From the NCBI GenBank assembly GCA_015501075.1, contig JADNYJ010000085.1, forward strand, positions 98,667-162,666: DNA of 64,000 nt, given 5' to 3'. Source of the stretch: Gymnopilus junonius. Its lineage: Eukaryota > Basidiomycota > Agaricomycetes > Agaricales > Galerinaceae. Shown here one piece after another: positions 35,417 to 46,564 of the stretch. The first letter of the stretch is position 1, and each line of letters begins with the position of its first letter. The notes beneath the pieces are model-generated. The model made no database searches and had not been told where the DNA came from. It saw only the letters and a list, made by a program, of their open reading frames with translations. A program made the translations under genes and the position numbers.

Positions 35417-35461
<45 letters not shown>
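35417..35461 (+). repeat. poly(A) tail of the LINE
   Basis: 45 uninterrupted A, directly followed by the right target duplication. Confidence 0.95.
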
Positions 35462-35464
<3 letters not shown>

Positions 35465-35472
35465 TTTGATTG
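35460..35472. repeat. right target-site duplication of the LINE
   Basis: AATTGTTTGATTG, identical to 28659-28671. Confidence 0.95.
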
Positions 35473-38400
35473 CTTCAGCCTGAAGCTGTACAACATTCAA
35501 GTCCAATTTCAGTAAATCTTTGTGCTTGAGCTTTGGGTGAACAAAACGCCCAGGTGGAAAGTTGTGCTGTAGATCTCGCTTCCGCGGTGTCCATGCAAAA
35601 TACGTCTCAGAGGCTGATCGTGGTTGTAAGGTCCCAAATGACCCATCTTCAAGGGGTAATATCGGAAGTCCCACTAGGTTCGTCGCATCTTTCCCTTGGT
35701 CCAAAAGGTAGGTGATGATGTCCTCAACAGCATCAGAGTCGAACTCAGAAATGACGGATACATCCCCTCCGAGGATCTCGGACTTTAAGAAGGCAGGGTT
35801 GACGACTGCAATCTGGCTGGTCTCCTTTGCAAGTCTATAAGGCCCGCTAGAAAGCCTAGTTACTCGACGAGATTGAAGGACAGAAAGGATTGAATGGACA
35901 CTAGTCGGTTCTTCTCTGGAAAGTACAACATTTTGAGGAGTGAGTGAGATAGTTGGGTTGAACAAGTTTCGGAAAATTGGCCGGCTGGAGGTCATGAGAT
36001 GTGTCGAATAAAATGCATCAATAACAAGGCGGGAGTATCTATCATCCGACCTGTGAAGCTGACCTGGCCACCAAGGCTTATTGTCGTCAAACTGCAACAA
36101 ATTTGCAACAAACACAGATATAATGGTGGAATGACATGAGTCAAAAGCCACTCATTAAAGTTAGATTCAGGTGTCTTCTTTTGGTCAAGACGAATGTGTC
36201 TCCTGTCGGACGACAAAAGGAAGCTGGCCATAACATGTACTGGCAACGATGTGGGGATATCAAGCGGCAAAGTCGAAAAAAAGAGTGGGCTAGTTCTGAC
36301 CGACGTGTTCCCAAGCATCGCCGCAAGACCAACGGCTGACGGAAGACGCGGCCGATGATGCGCGTGAAGAGGCTTAAGAATCTCTTGCGGTATGCGTTCC
36401 TCTGGTACTTTTGCATGAACGGTCCTCCAAGTGCACATGGAACCCACATTGTTCGTGATTGAGAGATCGGTGATAGAGTACCCCGTGTCAGCTTCCGTTT
36501 GAACCAGAGAACGGCTGGCCGTAAAGGACCATGGAACTAATTCATTGCCATGGGCGTCTCGCATATAACCGCTGATTTTTGTAATCTGTGTGAAGAGCAA
36601 ACAATTGGATGCCGAAAGGGAGAAATGCCCAAGGATTTCATTCTCGACTTCACTTGCGGACCATTCCCTGTGAGAGATTACATCCGAATATCCTTCAACG
36701 TGCGAAGCATTTCGTAGAGGCAGAACAAAAAGAGTCTGTGCGAACTGAGTTAGCACAGATCCTGTGCAGTAGAAAATTCAAGGCTAACCCTGTTATAAGG
36801 CTCTCGACTTGATATGCTAAAACCAAATAGTCCATCAATCGACGCAAGATGACTTGGGTAATACCTGTAATATGTCAGACTTTAGGTAAGGATGCAAATA
36901 AAAAATACTTTACTGTCGGACACGATTAAGAGGTAGTAACAAAGATGCCCTTCCAGTAATAGGTAAATGCTCCTTCGACGGGTTCAAGAATAAAACACTG
37001 TCATTTGATACCAAGATAGCCATCTGGAACAAAAATCAGTACAAATAATAGTTGCGAAAAAGATGGTTACCTCAGTGAAATGAAACATCGTAAGGGCGCC
37101 AAGTCCGAATTGCCCAATTGTACTATGTTTTTCTCTCTTTCCGCCAATGCTTGTTCTCAGGATGCCCATTAAATCTGCTTCCGAAAAGGTTGAATTATTG
37201 TACACGACAAGGGAATCCGAGGTGCAAAACGTTGCCATAGTTGGAGACAGCGCCCGAAGCTCATCCTGCGAGCCAGGGTGAAATTTGTTGACCATGAGAG
37301 CAAACTCGGTCGCATTTGCGTCTGCCGCGTTAGCAAGGAACTCTGTGGCGAATTGCTTCTCGTTGTATTCACTTATAGTCTTTCTGACCGTCGTCACAGG
37401 TTTTTCGCCCATGTCAAGTCCTGGCACAGCAATGTCATTGTATTCTAGTCCAAGTCGTCCAACTCCGAGCTTTTTCGCCAAGGCATCATCGAGAAGTGGG
37501 TGAGCAATGAAACTGTTCTGCAAAGGTACAAGCCGCGCGTGCTCGCCAATATCATTGAAATGAACTGCAGAAAACGATTGAAAGGAACCAGCCTCATCTG
37601 GCAAAAGAAGCCGATCCCGTTGGGCGTCATCTAGCTCAGATGGTAGCGAACGTAACAGAGCAAGGGCCGTATTCACGGTATTTAAGGAGGCAGGCAGTTC
37701 TCGAAGTTTATTCAGCTTCAGGACGATGGCTTCATACGAGGGCCTAAAAAAAGTTAGCTTCCGGGCTCAGAAAGAAAAAAATTTTGACCTTACTTATCAC
37801 TACAACCCAGCAGGCGCAGAAAGTCCTTCATCTTTGGGTCGATAGACATCACTTGATGAAAGCCTGATTCCATGACTGGCGCCTGAAAGACTGCATTCCT
37901 CGTCTCTGCGAGGCGTTGATCCGTTGTCGGCACCCATTTCCTGTCTGCCGTCACCTTCCTCAAACTTTCAAAATCATCATCGCTACAATCATGGCGGTTA
38001 CTTAAGTGCCTGACAATATCAAGAACTGTCTGAAAGATATCCTGAGTATCGAGGATGGCGTCAAGCTGCTTTATCAAGACAGTGGTAGGAAGTGTTTGGT
38101 TCCAACCCAATACCTGCCTCAGCGTAGACGGTACATTGAAAGGTTCAAGTACTGCCAAAACTCGGTCAAATAAATGTGGTGATGTTCTAGTCGGATCGCG
38201 ACATTCTGCTGGCCCACGCAATCCTTGGTCAGTTGGCAAACAACGCTGGTCAGGAGCGATCTTCAGGGTCGAGCAATCAAGACGTTCAATAGTGACCAGT
38301 GACCAAAGGCTTCGTGCTAGATTAACCGATTTCTGTGACAGGGGATCAGCAGAGATGAGGTTGACCAGGTCCTGAGCTAAAGTAGCGGACAAGGTATGCT

Positions 38401-41400
38401 GCAAAAACTGTAAAGCTTGAAGTGACCGAAGAACGCCCCTTTCCGCGTCCGTCTCCACTTTAATTTGGTGCTCCGCACTGTGGTCATATAATGATGCTAA
38501 TTTGGAATCCGGGTCGATGAAATTTCCTGGTCTTCTCCTGACCCCGTCTTTGGCGACGACAAATTCAGCATTCTGTACTGCTTCGAGAATGTAAGGAGGG
38601 ATCTTGTGCCGATTTCGGACGATATAAGTAAGCACCGCAGCGTGAACATGTTCAGGTTGAGTCGCGAAACTGCTGACTGTCAATTCCAAAATGTCCACGT
38701 CTGAAAGAGGAGATCCGGACGACGGGTCGAGATATTCCAGAATGGCCGGTGCAACAGAACTGATCTGAATGAAAGCGACATTTGAGACAGTAGGTAAAAA
38801 TGGAGGGTTTGCTATAGACTTCAGAATTACACCATCTGAAACAGCTGTATATTCGACGACAAGGGCAGGATTATTGCCTGGAGGAAAGGAGGCCATCGGG
38901 TAAATAGGCAGATTCTTCAACCTCTGAATCTGTTCCTTGCTAAAAGCGCCATGAAGGATACAGGATCTATGGGCATGAGTCGAGATATGCCTCAGAACGG
39001 AAACACACGTGTCTCTCGACAATGGCTTTGGATCGCCCAACCCCGAAAAGGAAGAGACTGGAAGTGTATTGAGTACCTCATGGATATTGGAGATGCTCCG
39101 TAACAGCCCAAACGAAGCGAGGACATCTTGAGCAGCGGTAGTCAGGTCGGCATCGAGAAAAGGGAGATTCAAAGCCGAGAGACCTGCGACATAGTTGGGG
39201 TGTTCTCCACGGGCCCGGAATAGAGCTACTTCGGCTTTCCGCAGGCCGCGGCTGGAAGGGAGCAGGTAGAGATCCTTGATCTTGCCTAACAGTTCATTCC
39301 TATGGGCGTAATCTTTCATCCATATCCAAAATACAGAGAGCCACTTGATCACCCTGGCGTCAGTCTTGTCCAAATAAAGGTCGAGGCCCATGCGGTTCGG
39401 ATACAGAGTAAGGTACTCAACGATTCTAGGGACGCCTAGAGTTTCAACATTCAAATCATTAGGCCTTGAGTGCGAAGCGTTCCGCAACATGATATGGAGA
39501 GATTGAAGAGCAATGGCTGCGTCATCGCAGGACCCAAATACGTCATGTTCGAGGCGGGTCAATAAGGTGTGAGTCGTCAAGGCATCTTTCTTCTGGATAG
39601 TGCAATGAGTTCACCAGAAACTGTGGAGATGATGGGAAGGCCAATGATGTAGAGGAGCTTCTGGGTAGAAAGGAGATACTGCAGGATGGCAGACACGTTC
39701 TCTTTGGAAGCAGCTCGTAGCAAGTCCAGATGGTTCTACACAAAAAACGCTGTGAGCAATCCATTTGCAACGGAAATACCAAATATACGTACAAGCAAAG
39801 CAGCATGTGCAGTTTGAGGTGTAAGAACAGCAAACCGCTTATCAGCAGCATCCTTAATCAGACGACATATGTAGGCAGGTGGACACGTAAGGCGCAAGCC
39901 CATTGAAGTCAAAGCTCCCAAAATGTCTTTGGATATATTGGGTTCAGCCGCGATCAACTCTTCCAGAGCTCGATATTCCGTATCCGAAGGTTGACGTTGA
40001 TACACAGGCCAGACAGCCGACTTTGATGACATGATAGATTTGAGAAGGTTCTTGGGTAAGAATTCCCAGTAAATACTCTCGCCACTCGTAGCAGGAGACC
40101 GTTGTTCTGGAGGCCAAGCTTTAAAAATGTCAGTAGTTCCAGTGCTGTTAGCCAAGATGTCCAAGAGTCTGTTCCAAGCTTGCGGAATAAAGTAATCGAA
40201 CAGCAATCGATTCCATCCGGTCAGTATTCTATATAACGCTCGTCAGCGGCAATATGGGACATTTTGAGGGCACTCACTGATGGCTGCTCCCGTCAACGAC
40301 GCCAATCTCCCTTGTATTCCGCAGGTGCTGTCTCGACTGAGTAAGCGCAAATAAGGCATGGATATGTACGCAGAAACCAGTAGGAAGGGGTAAAGGAAGA
40401 TAGGTGAAGAGTCTTCCCGATGTGCGCTCTGCCGGGGTTGGGTCTAAAGGTATGGCAAGGCCAATGTCGGGCAGTAGCTTGTGTTCCTTCAGAATTGAGG
40501 CTGGGTTATCTGGTAAATCTTGAGGAGAAAGAAGTTGAATTGCATGGTCCCTATCAAAAGGACAATGAAGGATGCTCCAGTGTTTATCTTGAACGACGGA
40601 GCCTATGGTGGTAGTGACGATAGCTGTGTAAGTTTTGCTACCGTTCTCGTGTGAAGTCGTTTCGGAACGAGAAATAGATAAAGTAGCCAGACAAGTAGAT
40701 ATGCCTTGTTCATTGACATCGTGAATTTCCAGGTGTTTAATATTTTGGAGAAAGAGAAGCGATATCCCTAGCTCCTCATTGATGAAATCACGAAAGAGCT
40801 TTGAGACGTCATTCGGATGCACTGTCTTCAACCTGATCTTGCTTCTTGTTGTTCGCAGAGGGCAGCGTATGACGTACCAGAGAAATTGTCATCTTGAAGC
40901 AAGTTCCGAAACCACTGGAAAGGAGCGAGCTGGTCCTGATATCGCGAAGAGATGAACTGAAGGTCCTTCTTGAAGCCTAAAGAGCCCGTGAAGTCCTGTA
41001 GGGGGTCGAACATCGCTAAAAAATTCCCAGAGAGAATTTGAGGGCAATCCGTCATCTTTCATTGACAACATGAGCCGGTGATACTTTTGGGTGGCAGAGA
41101 AGACTTACATGGAATACGGATCTAAATCCGACTCCGTACTTCCCAATCTTCCTGTTGAAAGTGAAGAAACAAGCTTAGAAGATGTTCCATGAGCAAGGAA
41201 TATGAAACGTACGTAGAATCATCCGACTTTGAGGACTCATAGGCATGCTGTAACGCATCCCAATCCCTCTGCGAGAACTGAGCATCATTGAATGCCAGGA
41301 AAGCGGGCCTTGTGTCGAGGCTAAGTCAGGATGGTAGATTGACTCTGATGGATGGGTCCTTCTGTCATTGACGAGTATCTGCAACAACCGACACGTAAGG

Positions 41401-41564
41401 TGCAGTAGTAATAAAAGAACAGAACGACGTACTTGTTTCGATGCACCTGCATCTTCGGCGTTTTGAAGCTGTTCTCGAAGTATCCCTACTGAGAATGGAT
41501 ACGCGTCCAAAATTGCACGCAGCGCTCCCAACTGGCTTGTCGTCTGACCAAAGGCCTCTTTCAT
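35473..41564 (-). pseudogene. sacsin-like giant gene, 5' half with HSP90-type ATPase repeats (interrupted)
   Basis: Begins MKEAFGQTTSQLGALRAI. The first GHKL/HSP90-like ATPase unit shows REQLQNAEDAGAS and KIGKYGVGFRSVFH; a long exon at 37790-39580 follows. A second repeat unit lies at 36984-37676 (AVPGLDMGEKPVTTVRKT, EFLANAADANATEF, STIGQFGLGALTMFHF). Sacsins are large co-chaperones built from such repeats. The coding sequence reads to IKQF at 35461, where the LINE poly(A) (poly-T in this sense) begins and adds a false Phe run. A one-base loss near 41305 splits LASTQGP from AFLAFND. Many short introns are present. With the 3' half at 26204 it would form one gene of about 8.6 kb without the LINE. 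Confidence 0.85.
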
Positions 41565-42813
41565 CGCGGCTCTCTAATCTAGAATGGATGTCTTGCTTTC
41601 TTTGAGGAAGGAGTTGGATCGTGGCCTCTTATCGATTGAACTGATCTTGGAAATAGGCGCTCGAGAAGTGAAAACAGAACAGGTTGACCCAGTGATCACA
41701 GTTGACTCAGAAAAGCTGATAAACGCAAACATTAGTCATTTACTAGAGATCCAGAGGCAGGAAATGGCAAAGCCACATACCATGAGTTATAAGATATCTC
41801 TTCGTCGTTGACTGCACGAACACGTCGTGGCTGGGAACAAGACGAGAACCGGGGAATCGGAGCTGCTGTGCTTCTGCTTGAGCTTGAACTTTAAAATGTG
41901 TCACACAAATGAGATGGTTCCATGAGGTCTATTCCTCGAAAAGTTGGAAAAAATTAATGTCCAGAATGAGATATGACATATGAGCGATGATGAGAATGTT
42001 GAGCAAGAAAGCAAGGCGGGACGGTCTTTCAACAAAACCTTCGCTAAATTGAAGGGATCCGGCCAAAGCGTCACATAATACACATCCCGGAAAAATTTGT
42101 ACTTGTTTTGCTGTAGCTTTGGAGTTCGTTCTTGAGCGGCTTGTCTGCTGCAGCGCTGCATTCAAACTACTCTTCGCACTCAAGTATCCTATTGCTTCAT
42201 TATCTAGGGTTGACTTCATTCTTTCCTGTCAACCGCTTTCGCTTTTTGGTGTCTACTGCAAGGCATCTCATGCTCTGCCCCTCATAAGCTTCAAATTGGT
42301 GCTGATACGAATGTTCCTTCTTTGACGCAGGGGTTCTCTGTCGGGCGATATTTTCTCCCTTCGCATACTTACTAGAGCAAATAGATCGTATTACTTATTC
42401 TGAAGCTTTTTGTTAGAATATTATTCTAAGTTTTTTCAATCAATTTGATCAATTTATCTATTATTTTTCACTTGCTTCTTGGAAAGGGCTTAGGCCGATG
42501 TTCGGCAATGTACAGCTCAAGATTTTTACTAAAGCCCACAAGCCATTGTCCGAAGGCCTTGACGCCTAGACGCGTCCGTATCATCACCAACACGTGGCCC
42601 ATGGCCCAATATACAGACCGTGTCAATCGCGTCAACAAGCGCAAATAGACGCGAAACAAAGGTAATTAAGAAGCGTGCGGCGATCAACAAACGCCTCTCA
42701 GTCTCTAACCACCACCATCACCGCTGCCCACCACTGCTTCCAGCAACACTCAAGCCACTTCGTCGGCTTTCGCAACACTTTAGTACTTCAACACCCTCAA
42801 GAACTTATTCGAC
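41565..42813. other. divergent intergenic region, sacsin-like gene and histone H4
   Basis: 1.25 kb, partly AT-rich near 42350-42480. No histone H3 partner or other gene is visible. Confidence 0.45.
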
Positions 42814-43323
42814 ATGTCTGGACGTGGTAAAGGTGGAAAGGTGCGTTATTCTACCTTTGGCGCAGAGTATGGACTGGGTTGGCTAATGCGCTAGTCATCT
42901 TGCATAGGGTCTCGGAAAGGGTGGTGCCAAGCGTCACCGTAAGATTCTGCGTGACAACATTCAAGGTGTGTAGTTCGTGCAACGAGCCGTGTCGTCCAAT
43001 GTCAAGCGCCATGTCACTGACATTTCCTACTTAACAACAGGTATCACCAAGCCTGCTATTCGCCGTCTCGCCCGTCGTGGCGGTGTGAAGCGTATCTCTG
43101 GTCTCATCTACGAGGAGACCCGTGGTGTCCTCAAGATCTTCCTCGAGAACGTCATCCGTGACTCTGTTACCTACACCGAGCACGCTAAGCGGTAAGCTTT
43201 TTGTCTTCCATCTTCGCCTCCAGCCATGTCATTGACAACGTCCACAGCAAAACTGTCACTGCCCTCGACGTCGTCTACGCCCTCAAGCGCTCCGGCCGCA
43301 CTCTCTACGGTTTCGGTGCCTAA
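42814..43323 (+). CDS. H4: histone H4
   Basis: Four exons (42814-42840, 42908-42965, 43041-43191, 43248-43323) give exactly 103 aa counting Met. The sequence is canonical: [75 protein letters not shown]. It packages DNA in the nucleosome core. Ile in DNIQGITKP is a common variant. Intron-bearing H4 genes are usual in basidiomycetes. Perfect frame. Confidence 0.98.
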
Positions 43324-44225
43324 GTCAAGGCACTCATCAAGGTTTGTACTGTTGAGCGTCTCCGCAAAAGTCGTTACTGATTGCGACGTTATAGCAAACA
43401 TTGTACCCGACTTGATGTATATACTCGCTGCCTCCATGTTTTGAGATTGTCTTTGTATTATTTCGTCTGTCGATGTACGATATGCGACTGTATGACTTAC
43501 GTGGATAAATATGATAATGCTACTATATTATGACTTGCTGTTTGCCTGAAAACCCAGGTGTTGGGAATGATTGGGAGCAACATTATTCGGTGTTCTGCTT
43601 TAACCAGTGTGGCTAATGAACTGGGCGGCCGTCTGCCTACGGTGCCGTGCGTGGTGATCAATGCAGTAAAATGACAGTAACCAATTCAACAATCGTCGCA
43701 AAACATAATGCTGATATTGTGCTACGAAGGACATAAGAACGGTATACTATTGAAATAGGTAGCGCACTGTATCACGCCATCAACATGTCGAAGACTGAGA
43801 CGAAAGAGTGACACGGAGAATGAGGGAGGACGGTACATAGAAAGGCCAGTTGGAGCATGATGCCTGTTCATGGAGACTTTGCAAGTGTAGAGGGGTATGA
43901 CTGACGTCTACAGCATCACCAGTAAGGGAACGTTGAACGTTCAGCCTTAGCCGCTACCGCACGGATTTGGTCTCTATCAATGGCATCCTGTTCGACGCTA
44001 GGATCTGTGTGGGCTCGAGGCAGGAGACGCTCAGTCAGAAGGTAATATTTGGACTACCCGTAAGGGACCAATTTAGAGCTAGGATCATGCGTCCGTTTGT
44101 AGTGGCACCAAGGCAGGCCCGAGGGAATAGGGAAGAATGGGCCCCCACGAGAGCCCGCGCCCAAGTCCATTTGACCCCCAAAATAAAAATGACTCGCGCA
44201 CGGACACGCTATCGGCACCGAGCCG
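43324..44225. other. convergent intergenic region between H4 and MRM2
   Basis: 900 bp, mainly 3' flanks. No gene supported; short open frames at 43970-44280 are the antisense of the MRM2 end or lack signal. Confidence 0.4.
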
Positions 44226-45219
44226 CTAGAATGGTTTCCAGCCTTGACAGAGGTAGTAGCCTTCTTTCGAGGCAGGGCGGCTAGAATCGGGTTTGATGTA
44301 GTAGACGTGGTGGAAGTTGGGGTTGAGTACTTCGTCTCTGAATTGTTCAAGAAGCGGGTGAGTGAAGAATTTCATGCTGAGATAGCGATGATCAGTATGG
44401 TGCTACGGTATGAATTAGAGAAAAATCTTACAGCAACACACCGCCTCTCTTCCTCCCAATGCTCTCAGCAGACCTCAAGTGCTCCCTTGCGAACTCGAAC
44501 ACCTTTTCGCAAATTTCCAGGCTGGAATGGATATCATGCGCATCGTTACCAGAGACGTTGCCAGCCATATCAGAGAGGATGACATCGGCCTTACCCTCCG
44601 GGTTCTGTGCGTTGCGCAAGAGGGAGGTAAGCAGGCGGGTGGTGGATGGGAGTAGGAAGTCGGCTTGGATAGCTTTTACGCCTGGGATGGGCTCGACTTT
44701 GAGCAGATCAACAGCGAGAATTGTGCCTCTGCCGATATGGGCGTTGCTAGTAAGAAAATCCGCGTCGTCAATGTTGAGAGGGTCAAAGTGCGTCAGCTCT
44801 GCCTCTACAACCCGACTCCGCTTCGAAGACTTTCGTTTCGCCTTTTTTTCCTGATAACCTGGAACTGAAAAATCTGCAGGAGCTTCTTCTTCTACTTCGT
44901 CGTTCCTGTCCCAAAGCTGGGGCGGAGGCGACGGTGTCACCTTCTTCCTCTCACCCCACCCAAGTCTGCCAGCAACGACCTGGCTCCAACCCCCTGGCGC
45001 AGCACCAAGGTCTACAACAGCATTCACATCAGGATAATCTATGAACCCATTGACCTCGTCGTTGATCTCCAACAACTTGAACGCCGAGCGGGCCCTGTAC
45101 GCCGCTGGATCGCTCAGCCGCTTTTTGACGTAGGGATCTCGGAACTGGCGGGCGGCCCATGAGGCGGATTTGGATTTGGATTTCTGAGAGAGCAGGGCGG
45201 CTGTTTGGCGGAAGGCCAT
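44226..45219 (-). CDS. MRM2: mitochondrial rRNA 2'-O-methyltransferase MRM2 (FtsJ family)
   Basis: Two exons (45219-44432 and 44376-44226) encode 312 aa. SAM-dependent methylation of a uridine ribose in the large mitochondrial rRNA is the family role. The FtsJ K-D-K-E tetrad is visible: K in RARSAFKLLEI, D in ADVILSDMAGNVSGND, K in LMKFFTHPLL and E in SRPASKEGYYLC. The SAM loop is VVDLGAAPGGWSQV. An insert of about 70 residues with a Lys/Arg-rich run (KKAKRKSSKRSR) sits between the SAM loop and the next strand. The N-terminus (MAFRQTAALLSQKSKSKSAS) is basic, fitting a mitochondrial presequence. Frame intact. Confidence 0.93.
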
Positions 45220-45380
45220 TATATATTTTTATTTGGAGGTTGGTAGCTGAAAATATGAAGCATCTGACTAGAAAAGATATGGAAAACCAGAGGTGGGTCA
45301 GCTTGAATAAAATTAAGAGGCGGAACAAGCGAATCGGAGGTCGTAGCCAAATAGGGTCAAATATACATTTTCTGTTGGTC

Positions 45381-45854
45381 ATGGACGATGCCAGTTCTCT
45401 GCTCACTGCTCAGCCAACCAAGTATGCTCTTCAACTTGCCCGGGATACTGAAATAAGTCAGTACATCCGATCTGATAAGGACTACGAAGATGCAGAAGAC
45501 CGTGAAGGGATAAGGGAAAGTTTAGGGCTCCTGACCAACCCTCCAGAAGACGTAGACTTAGATTGGGGTTCTTCCTGTTCCGGCCCAAATCTCACTTCTG
45601 CAGAGGACGATATGGAGGCCATGGACGCGCGGGCGAATCTATTTTCCGCAGTCGCTGTCTTTCTCTACGGCAAGTGGCTCACATATGTTGTCATCGGTGC
45701 ATCCAAGGCGAAACTCCTGGGAGAAACACAGGGATGTCAATCCAATAAAGTTATTGGGCTGACAGTCACTTACCTTGCGATGACTTTCATCACGACTTTC
45801 ACCACGACTTTCGCCACCTCGACGAAGTTGTCCGCATCTGGCCTCACTATTTGA
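45381..45854 (+). CDS. hypothetical protein, 157 aa
   Basis: An open frame starting MDDASSLLTAQPTKYALQLA, acidic in the middle (SDKDYEDAEDREG, NPPEDVDLDWG), with a moderately hydrophobic stretch FSAVAVFLYGKWLTYVVIGA and a Thr-rich end. The frame stays open upstream to 45159, but that part overlaps the MRM2 5' end and looks non-coding. No family recognised. It lies head to head with MRM2 and could be a real small gene or chance. Confidence 0.4.
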   Translation: MDDASSLLTAQPTKYALQLARDTEISQYIRSDKDYEDAEDREGIRESLGLLTNPPEDVDLDWGSSCSGPNLTSAEDDMEAMDARANLFSAVAVFLYGKWLTYVVIGASKAKLLGETQGCQSNKVIGLTVTYLAMTFITTFTTTFATSTKLSASGLTI

Positions 45855-46496
45855 AATCTCCCTTCACCTGTTATCGCCGCATCGACGACGCTAGGATTTC
45901 GGACAACCGTTAATTATTCGGTCCAGCCCGTTAGACTACGGCTATCTAGCGTACAATTTATTATGATGACAGCTAATATTCTATGGTGGGCGACTTTTTT
46001 GCATTTCTCTCGCTGGACCTCAAAATTCAAAATATGAATAGGCCATGAGTGCTCAACCACCAGTTCACGCCGAGTCGCCGACATGATATCGTTTGATCCG
46101 CTCTGCGTAGAAATCTTTCTGTAAGTAATGTTGGACCCCATTGTGCTGGCAATGAGGAGCTAAAAAACTTCGATTCTTATCCTCCTGCAGACCAAAACAT
46201 TTATACTTTTTCGTACACTGAAATAAATTTTCAGGGTCAAACATCATCACGGTGGCCTAGGCCCGCCAGTGGCCGATGTTGTATCACCATAGAAGTAGGG
46301 CCCTGCTTTGCTGCGTGAACTAGATCATCTCCCGAAAGCAGATTTACGTCTACATTTTTCCACTCAATTGTCTGTATCCTGCAGGGTTGTTAAACTGTAA
46401 CTCGAAACGGGGGATCCTGTAACAGCTTCCGGAAGCACGCACCTGGTATGCGTGCCCTCCCGTTGAGCGTTGAGGCCGAAGAATCAAGGATAAGGC
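45855..46496. other. intergenic, upstream of the ABC protein
   Basis: No gene recognised. A TATA box follows at 46497. Confidence 0.4.
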
Positions 46497-46503
46497 TATA
46501 AAA
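46497..46503 (+). promoter_or_regulatory. TATA box of the ABC gene
   Basis: TATAAAA, 61 bp before the ATG at 46565. Confidence 0.5.
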
Positions 46504-46564
46504 ACATTTTAGTTATCTAATTTCCTTCACGCCGTTCTTTCTTCCCTCCGACATATTATCGATT

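Larger units (their letters stand above)
28672..35459 (+). mobile_element. Tad1-like non-LTR retrotransposon (LINE), 6.8 kb, full length
   Basis: The element has a 183-bp 5' UTR, ORF1 with zinc knuckles, ORF2 with AP endonuclease, reverse transcriptase and RNase H, a long pyrimidine-rich 3' UTR and a terminal run of about 45 A (35417-35461, the last one or two shared with the duplication). It is bounded by an exact 13-bp duplication, the signature of target-primed reverse transcription. It lies in antisense orientation inside a coding exon of the sacsin-like gene. CpG content is high, unlike the other transposons here, which points to a recent insertion. ORF2 nevertheless has several frameshifts. 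Confidence 0.95.

Noticed and set aside
35300..35460. Reading frame that extends the sacsin-like gene with a poly-Phe run and beyond
   Set aside because: The Phe run is the antisense of the LINE poly(A), and the rest is LINE 3' UTR read backwards.
42445..42648. Small frame upstream of histone H4, considered as a histone H3 remnant
   Set aside because: Contains no H3 motif in any frame.
45159..45380. Upstream extension of the hypothetical protein at 45381
   Set aside because: Overlaps the MRM2 5' end on the other strand and has no coding character; the ATG at 45381 is preferred.
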